64,000 bases of DNA from Clostridium polyendosporum (lineage in GTDB: Bacteria > Bacillota > Clostridia > Clostridiales > Clostridiaceae), in contig NZ_BOPZ01000014.1 of assembly GCF_018332455.1 (NCBI RefSeq), positions 1 through 64,000 on the forward strand. Reading direction: 5' to 3'. Made by a program: the position numbers and the translations under genes. Positions 1 through 8,649 of this stretch are shown one piece after another. How positions within the stretch are numbered: position 1 is the stretch's first letter; the number at the start of each line of letters is the position of its first letter. The notes below the pieces were generated by a model. That model did not search any database, had not been told where the DNA came from, and was given only the letters and a program-made list of their open reading frames with translations.

Positions 1-20
1 TCTTTTCTTTCTCGTATCAT
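1..20 (-). CDS. Possible start of a leftward gene cut by the window edge
   Basis: Read on the minus strand, an ATG at 20-18 begins M-I-R-E-R-K and runs off the window. An AGGAG sits 8 bases upstream, a normal ribosome-site distance. Only six codons are visible, so the product cannot be named and the gene could be spurious. Confidence 0.3.
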
Positions 21-87
21 TTGAATAACTCCTATGAAATAAAATTCTATACTTTTAATTTTACTTCATAATTCAGTAAAAACAAAG

Positions 88-112
88 ACTGCTGACACTT
101 TGTCAGCAGTCT
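88..112. terminator. Hairpin, terminator-like on the minus strand
   Basis: An 11-bp perfect stem (GACTGCTGACA with its complement, 3-base loop). On the minus strand it is followed by a T-rich run, on the plus strand by an A-rich one, so it would stop leftward transcripts coming from the nagA-like relic. Confidence 0.5.
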
Positions 113-118
113 GGAAAA

Positions 119-147
119 AAGTGGTTGTTATACAACCACTTTTTTTC
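119..147. terminator. Bidirectional rho-independent terminator
   Basis: A stem of AAGTGGTTGT paired with ACAACCACTT has A and T runs on both sides, so it can act in either direction. It lies in tandem with the hairpin at 88-112. Confidence 0.65.
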
Positions 148-148
148 T

Positions 149-180
149 TGTCATTTCACGAAGTGAAATTTGACTAAAAT
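149..180 (+). repeat. Family A dispersed repeat, copy 1 (5' part)
   Basis: It carries the TTTCACGAAGTGAAA hairpin and the following TGACTAAAA spacer of family A. The second (GATGCC) hairpin is missing here; what follows is the nagA-like relic, and another family A copy begins on the far side of it. Confidence 0.7.
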
Positions 181-195
181 TATGTTTACATAGTT

Positions 196-291
196 TTATT
201 TTGTATAAATAATTTTTCCATCTACTAAAACAAGTTTTATATTAATATCTTCATCAAATAATATAATATCTGTATCATATCCTTCCTTTTC
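196..291 (-). pseudogene. 3' fragment of a nagA-like amidohydrolase gene
   Basis: The minus strand reads K-E-G-Y-D-T-D-I-I-L-F-D-E and then K-L-V-L-V-D-G-K-I-I-Y-T-K before a stop. This matches the C-terminal end of N-acetylglucosamine-6-phosphate deacetylases and related amidohydrolases, where G-x-D-A-D-hydrophobic-D is followed by a V-x-G-K/R-x-V-Y strand. Only about 31 codons remain. The frame closes at a stop at 304-306 inside family A repeat sequence, so the 5' part of the gene is gone. Direct repeat copies on both sides suggest deletion by recombination or repeat insertion. The assignment rests on a short match. Confidence 0.5.
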
Positions 292-346
292 ACAAAGTGG
301 AATTTAATTTTAAATTAGTAGTTTGATGCCTGCTCAGATTTAATTT
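286..346 (+). repeat. Family A dispersed repeat, copy 2 (diverged)
   Basis: It has the TTCACAAAGTGGAA hairpin and the GATGCCTGCTCAG part of the second hairpin; the middle has drifted. The rest of the gap, 347-527, is AT-rich and I see nothing else in it. Confidence 0.6.
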
Positions 347-527
347 CTGAAATGCATTAGTGATAAACTTATATATATTTAATAATGCTAAAGTTTAAAT
401 AATAGATAAATAGGTTTCTAAGTAAATAGAGTGTTTAAAGGATGTTAGCTTAATATTGTTATGGACTTACTTTTTTATATTAGGGCCAGTGAAATTGTTC
501 ATAAAGCAATTTAAATTATTGATACTG

Positions 528-536
528 TGGTATAAT
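528..536 (+). promoter_or_regulatory. Extended -10 promoter of recD2
   Basis: TGGTATAAT fits the extended -10 form (TG-n-TATAAT), 36 bases before the recD2 start. No convincing -35 box is visible. Confidence 0.5.
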
Positions 537-571
537 TTAAATAGAATACAGAAGAACTTAGGAGCGATATT

Positions 572-2806
572 ATGGAAGTAATAACAGGTATAGTGGAGAG
601 TATCGTTTTTCGCAATGATGATAATGGATATATAGTAATTAAACTTAGGATTGAAAATAGTTTAATCACTGCAGTAGGAGTAATACCATATATTGCAGAA
701 GCTCAGCACTTAAAGCTTACTGGAAACTGGGTGCTTCATTCACAATTTGGAAGGCAGTTCAAAATAGAAGAATGCGAAGAAATACTTCCCAATACATTAG
801 AAGGAATAGAGAAGTACCTATCTTCTGGTCTTATATATGGTATAGGGCCTGTAACTGCAAAAAAAATAATTAGTAAGTTTGGTGAAGAAACTTTAGAAAT
901 AATGGATAATAATATTGATAGATTGAGAGAAATTGAGGGGATTGGGGAAAAGAAGTTAAAACTTATCATAGATTCGTATGTTTCTCAAAGAGAACTAAAG
1001 AATATTATGATTTTCTTTCAATCTAATGGTGTAACTGCAAATCAATGTATAAAGATTTATAAGCGTTTTGGATGTAATTCAATAAATATCGTTAAAGAAA
1101 ATCCGTATATTTTATGTGAAGAGATTAATGGCATAGGTTTTAAGACATCAGATAAGATTGCTCGGTCATTAGGAATAGAATCAGATTCACCTTTTAGAAT
1201 TCAAAGCGGGTTAAAATACGTTATTAATGATTTTTGTGCTAATGGTAATACATATATGCCTAAACACCTTCTTATAAAAGAAGCTGCTGAAGTATTAACA
1301 GTAGAAATAGAGAAAATAGAGAAAAATATTTATGACTCTACAATAGAAGGGAAAATACATATAGAGAATATTAATGGAATAGAAGCAATATTTACACTTC
1401 CTTATTATTATTGTGAACTTGGAATAACCAATAGGATATTAACTTTAGCAATTAGTAATTTCCAAAACCTTAATATAGATTTAGAATTTGAGATAAAAAG
1501 TTTTGAAGAAAAGAATGGAATTACTTTTGCTCCATCTCAAAAGGAAGCCATTATAGGAGCTTTTACTAATGGAATTGAGATAATAACAGGAGGACCAGGA
1601 ACAGGAAAGACTACTATAATAAAATGTATAATACATATCTTTGAACAATGCGGTCTTAGAGTTATATTAGGCGCTCCTACGGGAAGAGCGGCTAAAAGAA
1701 TGGGGGAATCTACAGGTAGAGAGGCAAAAACTATTCATAGAATGCTGGAGATGGCTGTAGGAGATGATGAAGATGCCTCGATTTTTTCAAGAAATGAATC
1801 CTCTCCTCTTGAAGCTGATGTTGTAATTATTGATGAAGCCTCGATGATTGATGTTATGCTTATGAACAATCTTTTAAAAGCAATAAAAGTAGGAACAAGA
1901 CTTATAATAGTAGGAGATGTGGATCAGTTACCTTCAGTAGGACCAGGGAATGTATTGTCTGATTTAATTGAAAGTAAATTTACTAAAGTAGTAAGACTTA
2001 AGGAAATTTTTAGACAGGGAAAAGAAAGTCTTATAGTTGTAAATGCACATAGAATAAATGAAGGTGAAATGCCAATTCTAAATGAAAAAGGTAAAGATTT
2101 TTATTTTATTAAAGAAGAAGGAATGGATGAGTTACTTATTACTATAATAGAGCTTATTAATACAAGACTTCCAAAGTTTAATTCTCATTGGGATAAATTA
2201 AAACATATTCAAATTATAGCTCCTATGAAAAAAGGAGTATTGGGTATAACTAATTTAAATATGAAGCTTCAGGAAATATTAAATCCAAAGGATGAACGAA
2301 AAAAAGAGAAGCAAATGAAAGAAATGGTATTTAGGGTTGGTGATAAGGTTATGCAAACAAAAAATAACTATTCACTAAAATGGACTAGAATTGATAGTCT
2401 TGGAGAAAATGAAGGTATAGGAGTATATAATGGAGATATGGGGTTTATTGAGAGCATAGATGAGGAAAACAAAACTTTAACAGTAATATTTGATGAGGAG
2501 AGAAAAGTTATATATGATTATATCTATTTAGATGAGTTAGATTTAGCTTATGCCATAACTATACATAAAAGTCAGGGAAGTGAATTTCCAGTTATAATAA
2601 TGCCCTCATATATGGGATCACCTTTTCTTATGAATAGAAATTTATTATATACAGGCATAACCAGAGCTAAAGAAATGGTGGTAGTAGCTGGAGGGATAAA
2701 GGCTTTAAAGTATATGGTTAATAATACTAAAAGTAATGAAAGATATTCATCTTTAAAGTGGAGAATAAAAGATATTATATCTGATGAAGCTTTTATAAAT
2801 CAATAA
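572..2806 (+). CDS. recD2: RecD2-type ATP-dependent DNA helicase
   Basis: RecD2 is a superfamily 1 helicase that unwinds DNA 5' to 3'; the RecD2 (YrrC) branch works without RecBC. The 744-residue length is typical. An N-terminal domain is followed by helix-hairpin-helix stretches (Y-G-I-G near residue 90, I-E-G-I-G near 120). The Walker A GGPGTGKT is at 340-347, Walker B I-I-D-E-A at about 420-423, and a late I-T-I-H-K-S-Q-G-S-E motif marks the C-terminal UvrD-like domain. The ATG is preceded by AGGAG. The next gene follows directly and comF overlaps that, suggesting a recD2 - ComFA-like - comF transcription unit. A role in replication-linked repair is inferred from the family. Confidence 0.95.
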   Translation: MEVITGIVESIVFRNDDNGYIVIKLRIENSLITAVGVIPYIAEAQHLKLTGNWVLHSQFGRQFKIEECEEILPNTLEGIEKYLSSGLIYGIGPVTAKKIISKFGEETLEIMDNNIDRLREIEGIGEKKLKLIIDSYVSQRELKNIMIFFQSNGVTANQCIKIYKRFGCNSINIVKENPYILCEEINGIGFKTSDKIARSLGIESDSPFRIQSGLKYVINDFCANGNTYMPKHLLIKEAAEVLTVEIEKIEKNIYDSTIEGKIHIENINGIEAIFTLPYYYCELGITNRILTLAISNFQNLNIDLEFEIKSFEEKNGITFAPSQKEAIIGAFTNGIEIITGGPGTGKTTIIKCIIHIFEQCGLRVILGAPTGRAAKRMGESTGREAKTIHRMLEMAVGDDEDASIFSRNESSPLEADVVIIDEASMIDVMLMNNLLKAIKVGTRLIIVGDVDQLPSVGPGNVLSDLIESKFTKVVRLKEIFRQGKESLIVVNAHRINEGEMPILNEKGKDFYFIKEEGMDELLITIIELINTRLPKFNSHWDKLKHIQIIAPMKKGVLGITNLNMKLQEILNPKDERKKEKQMKEMVFRVGDKVMQTKNNYSLKWTRIDSLGENEGIGVYNGDMGFIESIDEENKTLTVIFDEERKVIYDYIYLDELDLAYAITIHKSQGSEFPVIIMPSYMGSPFLMNRNLLYTGITRAKEMVVVAGGIKALKYMVNNTKSNERYSSLKWRIKDIISDEAFINQ

Positions 2807-2818
2807 GTGGGGGGGCTA

Positions 2819-3844
2819 ATGGTAAATATCGAAATGGATAAAATATGCTTAGAGTTTAATTATGCTGTTAATGAGATTAATAGATGGTACGAGAAAGAAG
2901 ACTGTAAGATTTTTAATATAATAACAATACCTTATAATACATCAAGAATCTTTAGAGAGTTAATAACTTTGTTAGTTAGCAGTGAAAAAAAGGTGCTTTA
3001 TATTTCAAATGACGAAAAGGCAAACGAAGATTTAATTAAATACTTAAGAAATGTCCTTGGATTTAAAATATATTCTATACTAAGGAATGGAAAAAGAAGC
3101 TCCGAGAATTTTTTGCATTTCACAACCTTTGATAACATAAGATTTATAAATGATAACTATGAACTTATAATATACGATGATATTAGTGCTTTCTCAAAAC
3201 AAACTAAACTTGAGATTCAAAATTCATTAGATTATCTTTATAAAAAAACAAGAAAATTATTAGTTTATTCTATTGAACGTATTTTTAATAATTGTCCTAT
3301 ATTGGAAATAGGGAACTGTTGTATTTGTAGACCATTTGTAGAACCTAGAATAATTACTACAAGAGTTAATTTAAATCAAGATATTCCATACTTATTGTAT
3401 GATTATTTAAAATGGTTTAGAAAGAATAATAGAAAAGTTATAATTCATACTCCTGATAAGGAAAAGTCTGAAAGTATATATGCATATTTCAATGATGTTC
3501 TTAATATAGCATCAAGTATAAAGTTAATATTATTTTCTAACGATGATAAAAAGAGAATTAATGAGCTTTTAGCAATCAAGGATAAGCCTGTTATGGTAAT
3601 AACTGATATTATGGGAGAGGTTTTTGAAGAAATAGATGATATAGATATAATTGTATATTTTGCAGATCATAAGATTTTTGATTACAAAAAGTTTATTTAT
3701 ATGTGTGGAAAGGTAGGTAAAAATAAAGGGTTGCCAGGTGAAGTGCTATTGTTCTCAAATGAGATTTCTCAAAATATGGAGATGGCAAAGGATTTGGCAA
3801 GAGTCTTTAATAAGTTTTCATGGGAAAAAGGATTATTGAGGTAA
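2819..3844 (+). CDS. ComFA-like, probably ATPase-dead helicase-related protein
   Basis: A 341-residue protein between recD2 and comF, the place of ComFA, the helicase that helps pull DNA into competent cells. The two-lobe outline of a helicase can be seen: an alternating beta/alpha N-terminal half with a D-D-I-S in the Walker B position (L-I-I-Y-D-D-I-S near residue 120), a small C-x-C pair (C-C-I-C near 165), and a C-terminal half ending in strands like V-M-V-I-T-D-I. No G-x-x-G-K-T/S Walker A is present; the matching loop reads P-Y-N-T-S-R. A helicase activity is therefore unlikely. I start at ATG 2819 because a GGGGGG run lies just upstream; a GTG at 2807 abuts the recD2 stop and has no ribosome site. 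The family call is moderate, the function unknown. Confidence 0.6.
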   Translation: MVNIEMDKICLEFNYAVNEINRWYEKEDCKIFNIITIPYNTSRIFRELITLLVSSEKKVLYISNDEKANEDLIKYLRNVLGFKIYSILRNGKRSSENFLHFTTFDNIRFINDNYELIIYDDISAFSKQTKLEIQNSLDYLYKKTRKLLVYSIERIFNNCPILEIGNCCICRPFVEPRIITTRVNLNQDIPYLLYDYLKWFRKNNRKVIIHTPDKEKSESIYAYFNDVLNIASSIKLILFSNDDKKRINELLAIKDKPVMVITDIMGEVFEEIDDIDIIVYFADHKIFDYKKFIYMCGKVGKNKGLPGEVLLFSNEISQNMEMAKDLARVFNKFSWEKGLLR

Positions 3845-4494
3845 TAAGTTACTTGGTAAATTGTTTACTAGAGCTTATTTACCCTCATAAAGAAAGTTGC
3901 TTATGTTGTGAAGAGGATATATCTAGTTTTTTACTTTGTAAAAAATGTATAGAAACAATAAGTTTTATTAAAGAACCTTATGCCATTGAAGAAATTAATG
4001 ACATTAAAGTATATAGTGCGGCATATTACTCAGGAATAATAAAGAAGCTTATAATAAGATTTAAATATAAGAATGATTTTTATAGTGGAGAAGCAATTTC
4101 ATCTGTTTTGCTTGAGTTAATTAAAAGTAGAGAATTAACAGGAGATTTAATAACTTATGTTCCAATTTCTAAGAGTTCCCTTAAAAAAAGAGGCTTCAAT
4201 CAATGTGAGGTTATATCAAAGTTTATAAGTAATGAGATTAATATACCTTATTATGGAGTGCTGGAAAGGGTAAAGGAAGTTAATGAACAAAAAAGATTAC
4301 ATATTGAAGATAGAAAGACGAATATGATAGGAGTTTTTAAGGTTAATAGAGATAATGTTATTGATAATAAAAGAATTATTTTAATTGATGATGTATTAAC
4401 CACTGGAGCTACAGTGCTTTCGTGCTATAAAGAATTAATGAAATCTGGAGCTAAAGAAGTAATTATCTTGACTGTTTCAAAAAGTAATATATAA
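3820..4494 (+). CDS. comF: ComF family phosphoribosyltransferase-like protein (ComFC)
   Basis: ComF proteins combine an N-terminal zinc-binding four-cysteine module with a type I phosphoribosyltransferase fold and are needed for DNA uptake in naturally competent bacteria. Here C-L-C-C and C-K-K-C (residues about 27-44) form the zinc module, and the PRPP-binding loop I-L-I-D-D-V-L-T-T-G-A-T is near residues 188-199. A conserved K-R-G-F-N-Q-C lies before it. The 224-residue length is normal. The start overlaps the upstream ComFA-like gene by 25 bases, so translation is probably coupled. The last codons contain the promoter of the raiA-type RNA. Confidence 0.9.
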   Translation: MGKRIIEVISYLVNCLLELIYPHKESCLCCEEDISSFLLCKKCIETISFIKEPYAIEEINDIKVYSAAYYSGIIKKLIIRFKYKNDFYSGEAISSVLLELIKSRELTGDLITYVPISKSSLKKRGFNQCEVISKFISNEINIPYYGVLERVKEVNEQKRLHIEDRKTNMIGVFKVNRDNVIDNKRIILIDDVLTTGATVLSCYKELMKSGAKEVIILTVSKSNI

Positions 4495-4495
4495 T
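4468..4495 (+). promoter_or_regulatory. Sigma-A-type promoter of the raiA-motif RNA
   Basis: TTGACT, 16 bases, then TATAAT. It lies in the last codons of comF and predicts a start near 4502, two bases before the first closing helix of the RNA. The fit makes an independent transcript likely. Confidence 0.75.
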
Positions 4496-4501
4496 AGATA
4501 T

Positions 4502-4746
4502 AGTAAGGTTAGGTTTGTGGTTGAAAGTCGATGCCAGTCGCAGGCAAAACGATCCACGTAAGTTAAATAAAATGTTTAATGAGCATGGTGCGGCTTAGAG
4601 GTAAGTCCTGCCAGTGAAAAACTGAGAGGGTTAGTAGTGAGAGGGTAATTCTGGGTAGCAAAAGCTCCAGCAGGCGAGTGTGGGGTCAAAGACCAGGTCA
4701 ACTAGCTTTATTTAAAGTTATTAGTCAACAGACTGATAACTTTTTT
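4502..4746 (+). ncRNA. raiA RNA: raiA-motif structured noncoding RNA
   Basis: A GC-richer, gene-free stretch directly upstream of hpf (raiA), the location that defines the raiA RNA motif of Firmicutes and Actinobacteria. AAGGTTAG at about 4505-4512 pairs with CTAGCTTT at about 4701-4708 to close the structure. Inside, GTGG (4517-4520) can pair with CCAC (4554-4557), and there are purine-rich joining segments such as GAGAGGG and CTGGGTAGC. A terminator at 4717-4746 ends it, giving a transcript of about 245 bases. Its own promoter sits at 4468. Known: this RNA class is large and highly structured, its biochemical role is unsettled, and work in Clostridium acetobutylicum links it to sporulation. 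The assignment is from position and general sequence, not from a covariance search. Confidence 0.8.
4717..4746 (+). terminator. Terminator of the raiA-motif RNA
   Basis: GTTATTAGTC and GACTGATAAC pair around a 4-base loop and are followed by TTTTTT. It separates the RNA from hpf, so hpf needs read-through or its own promoter. Confidence 0.85.
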
Positions 4747-4967
4747 GTTTTTTATGCACAAATTTTATGCAAACTATGCGGAAGAAATTTAATCAAAATT
4801 CTTTGTATAGCGACATGTATAACGTACATCTTTTCACTGATATAGAACACTTAAGGGAAGTTTGTTGAAAAATAGTAAAAAAATGTATAAAACTTTGATA
4901 AATAGAGAATGAGAGATGTTACTTATAATAAATTAAATTAATTTTCAGTAAATTCAATTAATTAGGC

Positions 4968-4996
4968 TTGTTATTATTTTAAAAAGTGTGTAAAAT
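4968..4996 (+). promoter_or_regulatory. Candidate promoter of hpf
   Basis: TTGTTA, 17 bases, then TAAAAT, 65 bases before the hpf start. The boxes are imperfect. The rest of 4750-5040 is AT-rich with no other recognisable element. Confidence 0.4.
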
Positions 4997-5060
4997 TATA
5001 TTAACAAAACAAATAATTCAAGGAGTTATTAGAACTTGAATGGGGAGAGGGGCTGACCGT

Positions 5061-5597
5061 ATGAAAGTTACAGTATTAGCTAAAAACATAGAATTAACAC
5101 AAGCGTTGAAAGAAACAGTAGAGAGAAAGATATCTAAATTAGATAAATATTTCAACCCTAATGTAGAAGCTAAAGCAACCTTAAGTGTACAAAAAAATAG
5201 ACAGAGAATAGAAGTTATGATACCTTTTAATGGTGTTTTGCTAAGGGGTGAAGAAGTAACAGAGGATATGTACAAGTCAATCGACCTAGTTGAAGAAAAA
5301 CTTGAAAGACAAATAAGAAAGCAAAAAACTAAGTTATCAAGAAAGTATAATAATAGTAATTCAGTGAGATATATAAATTTTGATAGTTTTGATTCAATAG
5401 AGCAAGAGGATGAATCAAAGATAGTTAAAACTAAAAAGTTTGGTGTAAAACCTATGCATTCTGAAGAAGCTTTGCTTCAGATGGAGCTTTTAGGACATAA
5501 CTTTTTTGTTTATCGTGATGCTGATTCTAATCATGTAAATGTTGTTTATAAAAGAAAAGATGGTCAATATGGTCTTATAGAAACAGAAAATGAATAG
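5061..5597 (+). CDS. hpf: Ribosome hibernation promoting factor, long form
   Basis: HPF binds the 30S subunit near the decoding centre; the long form has a C-terminal domain that dimerises 70S ribosomes into inactive 100S particles. The N-terminal S30AE domain (M-K-V-T-V-L-A-K-N-I-E-L-T, residues 1-95) is followed by a charged linker and the C-terminal domain (K-T-K-K-F-G-V-K-P-M-H-S-E-E-A, about 123-178). The length of 178 is right for the long form. I start at ATG 5061 because GGGGAGAGGGG (5041-5051) is its ribosome site; an ATG at 5040 lies before that site. The raiA-motif RNA lies immediately upstream. Confidence 0.95.
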   Translation: MKVTVLAKNIELTQALKETVERKISKLDKYFNPNVEAKATLSVQKNRQRIEVMIPFNGVLLRGEEVTEDMYKSIDLVEEKLERQIRKQKTKLSRKYNNSNSVRYINFDSFDSIEQEDESKIVKTKKFGVKPMHSEEALLQMELLGHNFFVYRDADSNHVNVVYKRKDGQYGLIETENE

Positions 5598-5631
5598 TAG
5601 AATAGAAATAAAATAAGTTAATTATAATAAT

Positions 5632-5653
5632 AACCTCCAGGATACCTGGAGGT
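5632..5653 (+). terminator. Terminator after hpf
   Basis: AACCTCCAG pairs with CTGGAGGTT around a 4-base loop. The T run is short, so its strength is uncertain. Confidence 0.6.
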
Positions 5654-5661
5654 TTGTAATT

Positions 5662-5725
5662 TGTTACCATTTAAAAAAATGCAACTTGACTAAAGTTGAA
5701 CAGGCTTGATGTCTGTTCAATTTAT
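5662..5725 (+). repeat. Family A dispersed repeat, copy 3
   Basis: A degenerate first hairpin (TACCATTTAAAAAAATG), the TTGACTAAA spacer, then GTTGAACAGGC-TTGAT-GTCTGTTCAA and a T-rich end. It may act as a second terminator for hpf. Confidence 0.7.
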
Positions 5726-5779
5726 TTTGTATAAATGTGCTTCAAAGTGTTAAACTTATAGTATTACTGAACCAAATTA

Positions 5780-5809
5780 TTGAAAAAATATTATTATAAG
5801 TGATATAAT
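5780..5809 (+). promoter_or_regulatory. Promoter of secA
   Basis: TTGAAA, 18 bases, then a perfect TATAAT, 41 bases before the secA start. Confidence 0.6.
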
Positions 5810-5850
5810 TTAGTAAGTTATAAAATAAACAGAATTGTGAGGATAAAAAA

Positions 5851-8364
5851 ATGGGTTTATTGGATAAGGTCTTTGGAACTTATAGTGAGAGAGAAGTTAA
5901 ACGAATTATTCCATTAGTGGATAAAATAGAAGCATTAGATCAAGAAATAAAATCTCTTTCAGATGAACAATTAAGAGCTAAAACTGAAGAGTTTAAAGAA
6001 AGATACAGAAAAGGTGAGAGTTTAGATAAAATATTACCAGAAGCTTTTGCTGTAGTAAGAGAAGCAGCATATAGGGTACTTGGGATGAAACACTATAGAG
6101 AGCAACTTATAGGTGGTATAGTTCTTCATCAAGGAAGAATATCTGAAATGAAGACAGGTGAAGGTAAAACATTAGTTGCAACACTTCCAGCCTATCTTAA
6201 TGCAATATCTGGTAAAGGCGTGCATGTTATTACTGTAAATGACTACCTTGCAAGAAGAGATAAAGAATGGATGGGACAGGTATATGAGTTCCTGGGGCTT
6301 ACTACTGGGGTTATACTTCATGAACTAGATAATAATCAGAGAAGAGAAGCTTATGCAGCAGATATTACTTATGGAACAAATAATGAGTTTGGTTTTGACT
6401 ACTTAAGAGACAATATGGTTATTTATAAGGAAGAAAAAGTTCAAAGAGAGCTTAACTTTGCAATTGTTGACGAAGTTGACTCTATTCTTATAGATGAAGC
6501 TAGAACTCCACTTATAATTTCAGGTGCAGGAGAAAAGTCAACAGACTTTTATAAGATAGCTGACTTCTTTGTAAAAAGACTAATAAAAGAAAAACATTTT
6601 ACAATTGATGAAAAAGCTAATGCTGTAATGCTTACAGAAGATGGTATAAAAGAAGCAGAAAAGGCTTTTGATGTTGAGAACTATGCAGATGCTGAAAATA
6701 TGGAACTTCAGCACTATATAACTCAAGCATTAAAAGCTAACTATGCAATGAAGAGAGATAAGGACTACATGGTCAAAGATGGTGAAGTTATTATTGTAGA
6801 TGAGTTTACAGGAAGACTTATGGAAGGTAGAAGGTACTCAGATGGACTTCATCAGGCTATAGAAGCTAAGGAAGGAGTTAAGGTTGAAAGAGAGTCAAAG
6901 ACATTAGCAACAATAACATTCCAAAATTATTTTAGAATGTATAAAAAGCTTTCAGGTATGACTGGTACAGCTTTAACAGAAGAAAATGAGTTTAGAGAGA
7001 TATATGGTCTAGATGTTATAGTAGTACCAACTCATAGATCAGTTCAGAGAATAGATCATCCAGATGTAATTTATAAAACTGAAAAAGGTAAGTTCAATGC
7101 CATAGTTAATGATATAGTAGAAACGTATACTGCTGGCCAACCAGTATTAGTAGGGACAACAAGTATAGAAAAATCAGAACTTGTTTCTGATATGCTTAAA
7201 AAGAGAGGGATTCCTCACCAAGTACTAAATGCAAAATATCATGAGCAAGAAGCGGAAATAGTATCTCATGCTGGTGGAAAAGCCATGGTAACAATAGCAA
7301 CAAATATGGCTGGTAGAGGTACAGATATTAAACTTGGAGACGGTGTAAAAGAGATTGGTGGATTAAAGATAATAGGAACTGAAAGACATGAATCAAGAAG
7401 AATAGATAACCAGCTAAGAGGGCGTTCAGGTCGTCAAGGAGATCCAGGTTCATCAAGATTCTATATATCACTTCAAGATGATCTTATGAGAATTTTTGGT
7501 TCAGAAAGATTACAAGGAATAGTAGAAAAACTTGGACTAGAAGAAGATGATGCTATAGAGAGTAAAATGGTTACAAAGTCTATTGAAAATGCTCAAAAAA
7601 AGGTTGAAGGTAATAACTTTGATATAAGAAAGACATTACTTGGATATGATGATGTAATGAATAAGCAAAGAGAAGTAATTTACAAACAGAGGGCGTTAGT
7701 TCTTGAAGGAGAAAACCTTAAAGAGCAGGTTTATGACATGATAAAGGATGTAATTTATGGGGCAGTAGATTCACATATATCAGGCATAGAAGATACTTTT
7801 GAAGATGAATTAAAGGCACTTATAAATTATTTAGAAGATATTTATTTACCTCATGGAGCTATTCAAGTAAATGATTTAGCTGTATTATCTAATGATGAAA
7901 TAAAGGAAAAGTTATTTAACACGGCTAAGGAGATGTACTCTTCTAAGGAGAGTGTATTTGGTAGTGAGCAAATACGTGAAATTGAAAGAGTAATTCTTTT
8001 AAGAGTTGTCGATACAAAGTGGATGGACCATATAGATAATATGGATCATTTAAAGCAAGGTATAGGATTAAGAGCATATAAGCAGCAAGATCCAGTTCAA
8101 GCATACCAATTTGAAGGTAGTGCAATGTTTGATGAAATGATTGAAAATATAAAAATTGATACTGTTAAGTTTTTATTACATGTACAAATTGAGCATGCAC
8201 CAGAAAGAGAAAGAGTAGTTAAGGAAGCAGCAGTAAGTAGTGGAGATGATTCTTCTGAGAAAAAACAACCTATAAAGAAGAACCATAAGAATAAGAGAAA
8301 TGATCCATGTCCATGTGGTAGTGGAAAGAAGTTTAAGAATTGTTGTGGAAGAGAAGTAGTATAA
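5851..8364 (+). CDS. secA: Preprotein translocase ATPase SecA
   Basis: SecA drives unfolded preproteins through the SecYEG channel at the membrane. The 837 residues match the usual Gram-positive length. The Walker A loop T-G-E-G-K-T is at 102-107, the helicase-like motif [12 protein letters not shown] near 207-218, and the second nucleotide-binding fold (N-M-A-G-R-G-T-D-I) near 487-495. The C-terminus ends in the zinc-binding SEC-C module [13 protein letters not shown], which contacts SecB or the ribosome in relatives. The start follows GTGAGGA. It appears to be a single gene with its own promoter. Confidence 0.98.
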   Translation: MGLLDKVFGTYSEREVKRIIPLVDKIEALDQEIKSLSDEQLRAKTEEFKERYRKGESLDKILPEAFAVVREAAYRVLGMKHYREQLIGGIVLHQGRISEMKTGEGKTLVATLPAYLNAISGKGVHVITVNDYLARRDKEWMGQVYEFLGLTTGVILHELDNNQRREAYAADITYGTNNEFGFDYLRDNMVIYKEEKVQRELNFAIVDEVDSILIDEARTPLIISGAGEKSTDFYKIADFFVKRLIKEKHFTIDEKANAVMLTEDGIKEAEKAFDVENYADAENMELQHYITQALKANYAMKRDKDYMVKDGEVIIVDEFTGRLMEGRRYSDGLHQAIEAKEGVKVERESKTLATITFQNYFRMYKKLSGMTGTALTEENEFREIYGLDVIVVPTHRSVQRIDHPDVIYKTEKGKFNAIVNDIVETYTAGQPVLVGTTSIEKSELVSDMLKKRGIPHQVLNAKYHEQEAEIVSHAGGKAMVTIATNMAGRGTDIKLGDGVKEIGGLKIIGTERHESRRIDNQLRGRSGRQGDPGSSRFYISLQDDLMRIFGSERLQGIVEKLGLEEDDAIESKMVTKSIENAQKKVEGNNFDIRKTLLGYDDVMNKQREVIYKQRALVLEGENLKEQVYDMIKDVIYGAVDSHISGIEDTFEDELKALINYLEDIYLPHGAIQVNDLAVLSNDEIKEKLFNTAKEMYSSKESVFGSEQIREIERVILLRVVDTKWMDHIDNMDHLKQGIGLRAYKQQDPVQAYQFEGSAMFDEMIENIKIDTVKFLLHVQIEHAPERERVVKEAAVSSGDDSSEKKQPIKKNHKNKRNDPCPCGSGKKFKNCCGREVV

Positions 8365-8383
8365 TGAACTAACAATTATGGTT

Positions 8384-8406
8384 GGAATTTAGCTTTGCTA
8401 AATTCC
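8384..8406 (+). terminator. Hairpin after secA
   Basis: GGAATTTAGC pairs with GCTAAATTCC around TTT. The following T run is weak (TTCATGTG). Confidence 0.5.
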
Positions 8407-8413
8407 TTCATGT

Positions 8414-8447
8414 GCTGTCATTTCATGAAGTGAAATCTGACTCAATC
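8414..8447 (+). repeat. Family A dispersed repeat, copy 4 (5' half)
   Basis: It contains GTCATTTCATGAAGTGAAAT and the CTGACT spacer but not the second hairpin. A family B element starts within two bases, as though B replaced or interrupted the second half. Confidence 0.7.
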
Positions 8448-8448
8448 T

Positions 8449-8549
8449 ATAGATACACAACTTTATAACTGAATTTATAATTCATGAAAAAGCATTGCAT
8501 GTCGAGGCTATTTTCATGAATTTTTTCATGATTGAAGTTGTTTATCTTT
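8449..8549 (+). repeat. Family B MITE-like element, copy 1
   Basis: About 100 bp, from ATAGATACACAACTTTATAA to GAAGTTGTTTATCT, with these ends forming a terminal inverted repeat. The inside carries an ATTCATGAAAA / TTTTCATGAAT inverted repeat and the GCATGTCGAGGCTAT core shared with copies 4 and 6. No open frame. Confidence 0.7.
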
Positions 8550-8583
8550 AGTGGGTTCCATGCATTGTCAGAGTTATTTTTTG

Positions 8584-8612
8584 TTGTAAATTCATTTTAG
8601 CATAGTTATACT
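8584..8612 (+). promoter_or_regulatory. Promoter of prfB
   Basis: TTGTAA, 17 bases, then TATACT, 37 bases before the prfB start. Confidence 0.55.
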
Positions 8613-8649
8613 ATAAGTTAGACTTTAAAATAATTTAGGGGTGATTGGT

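Noticed and set aside
4495-5060. Riboswitch controlling hpf
   Set aside because: The structured RNA has its own promoter and terminator about 315 bases before hpf, so a simple cis-acting switch is unlikely.
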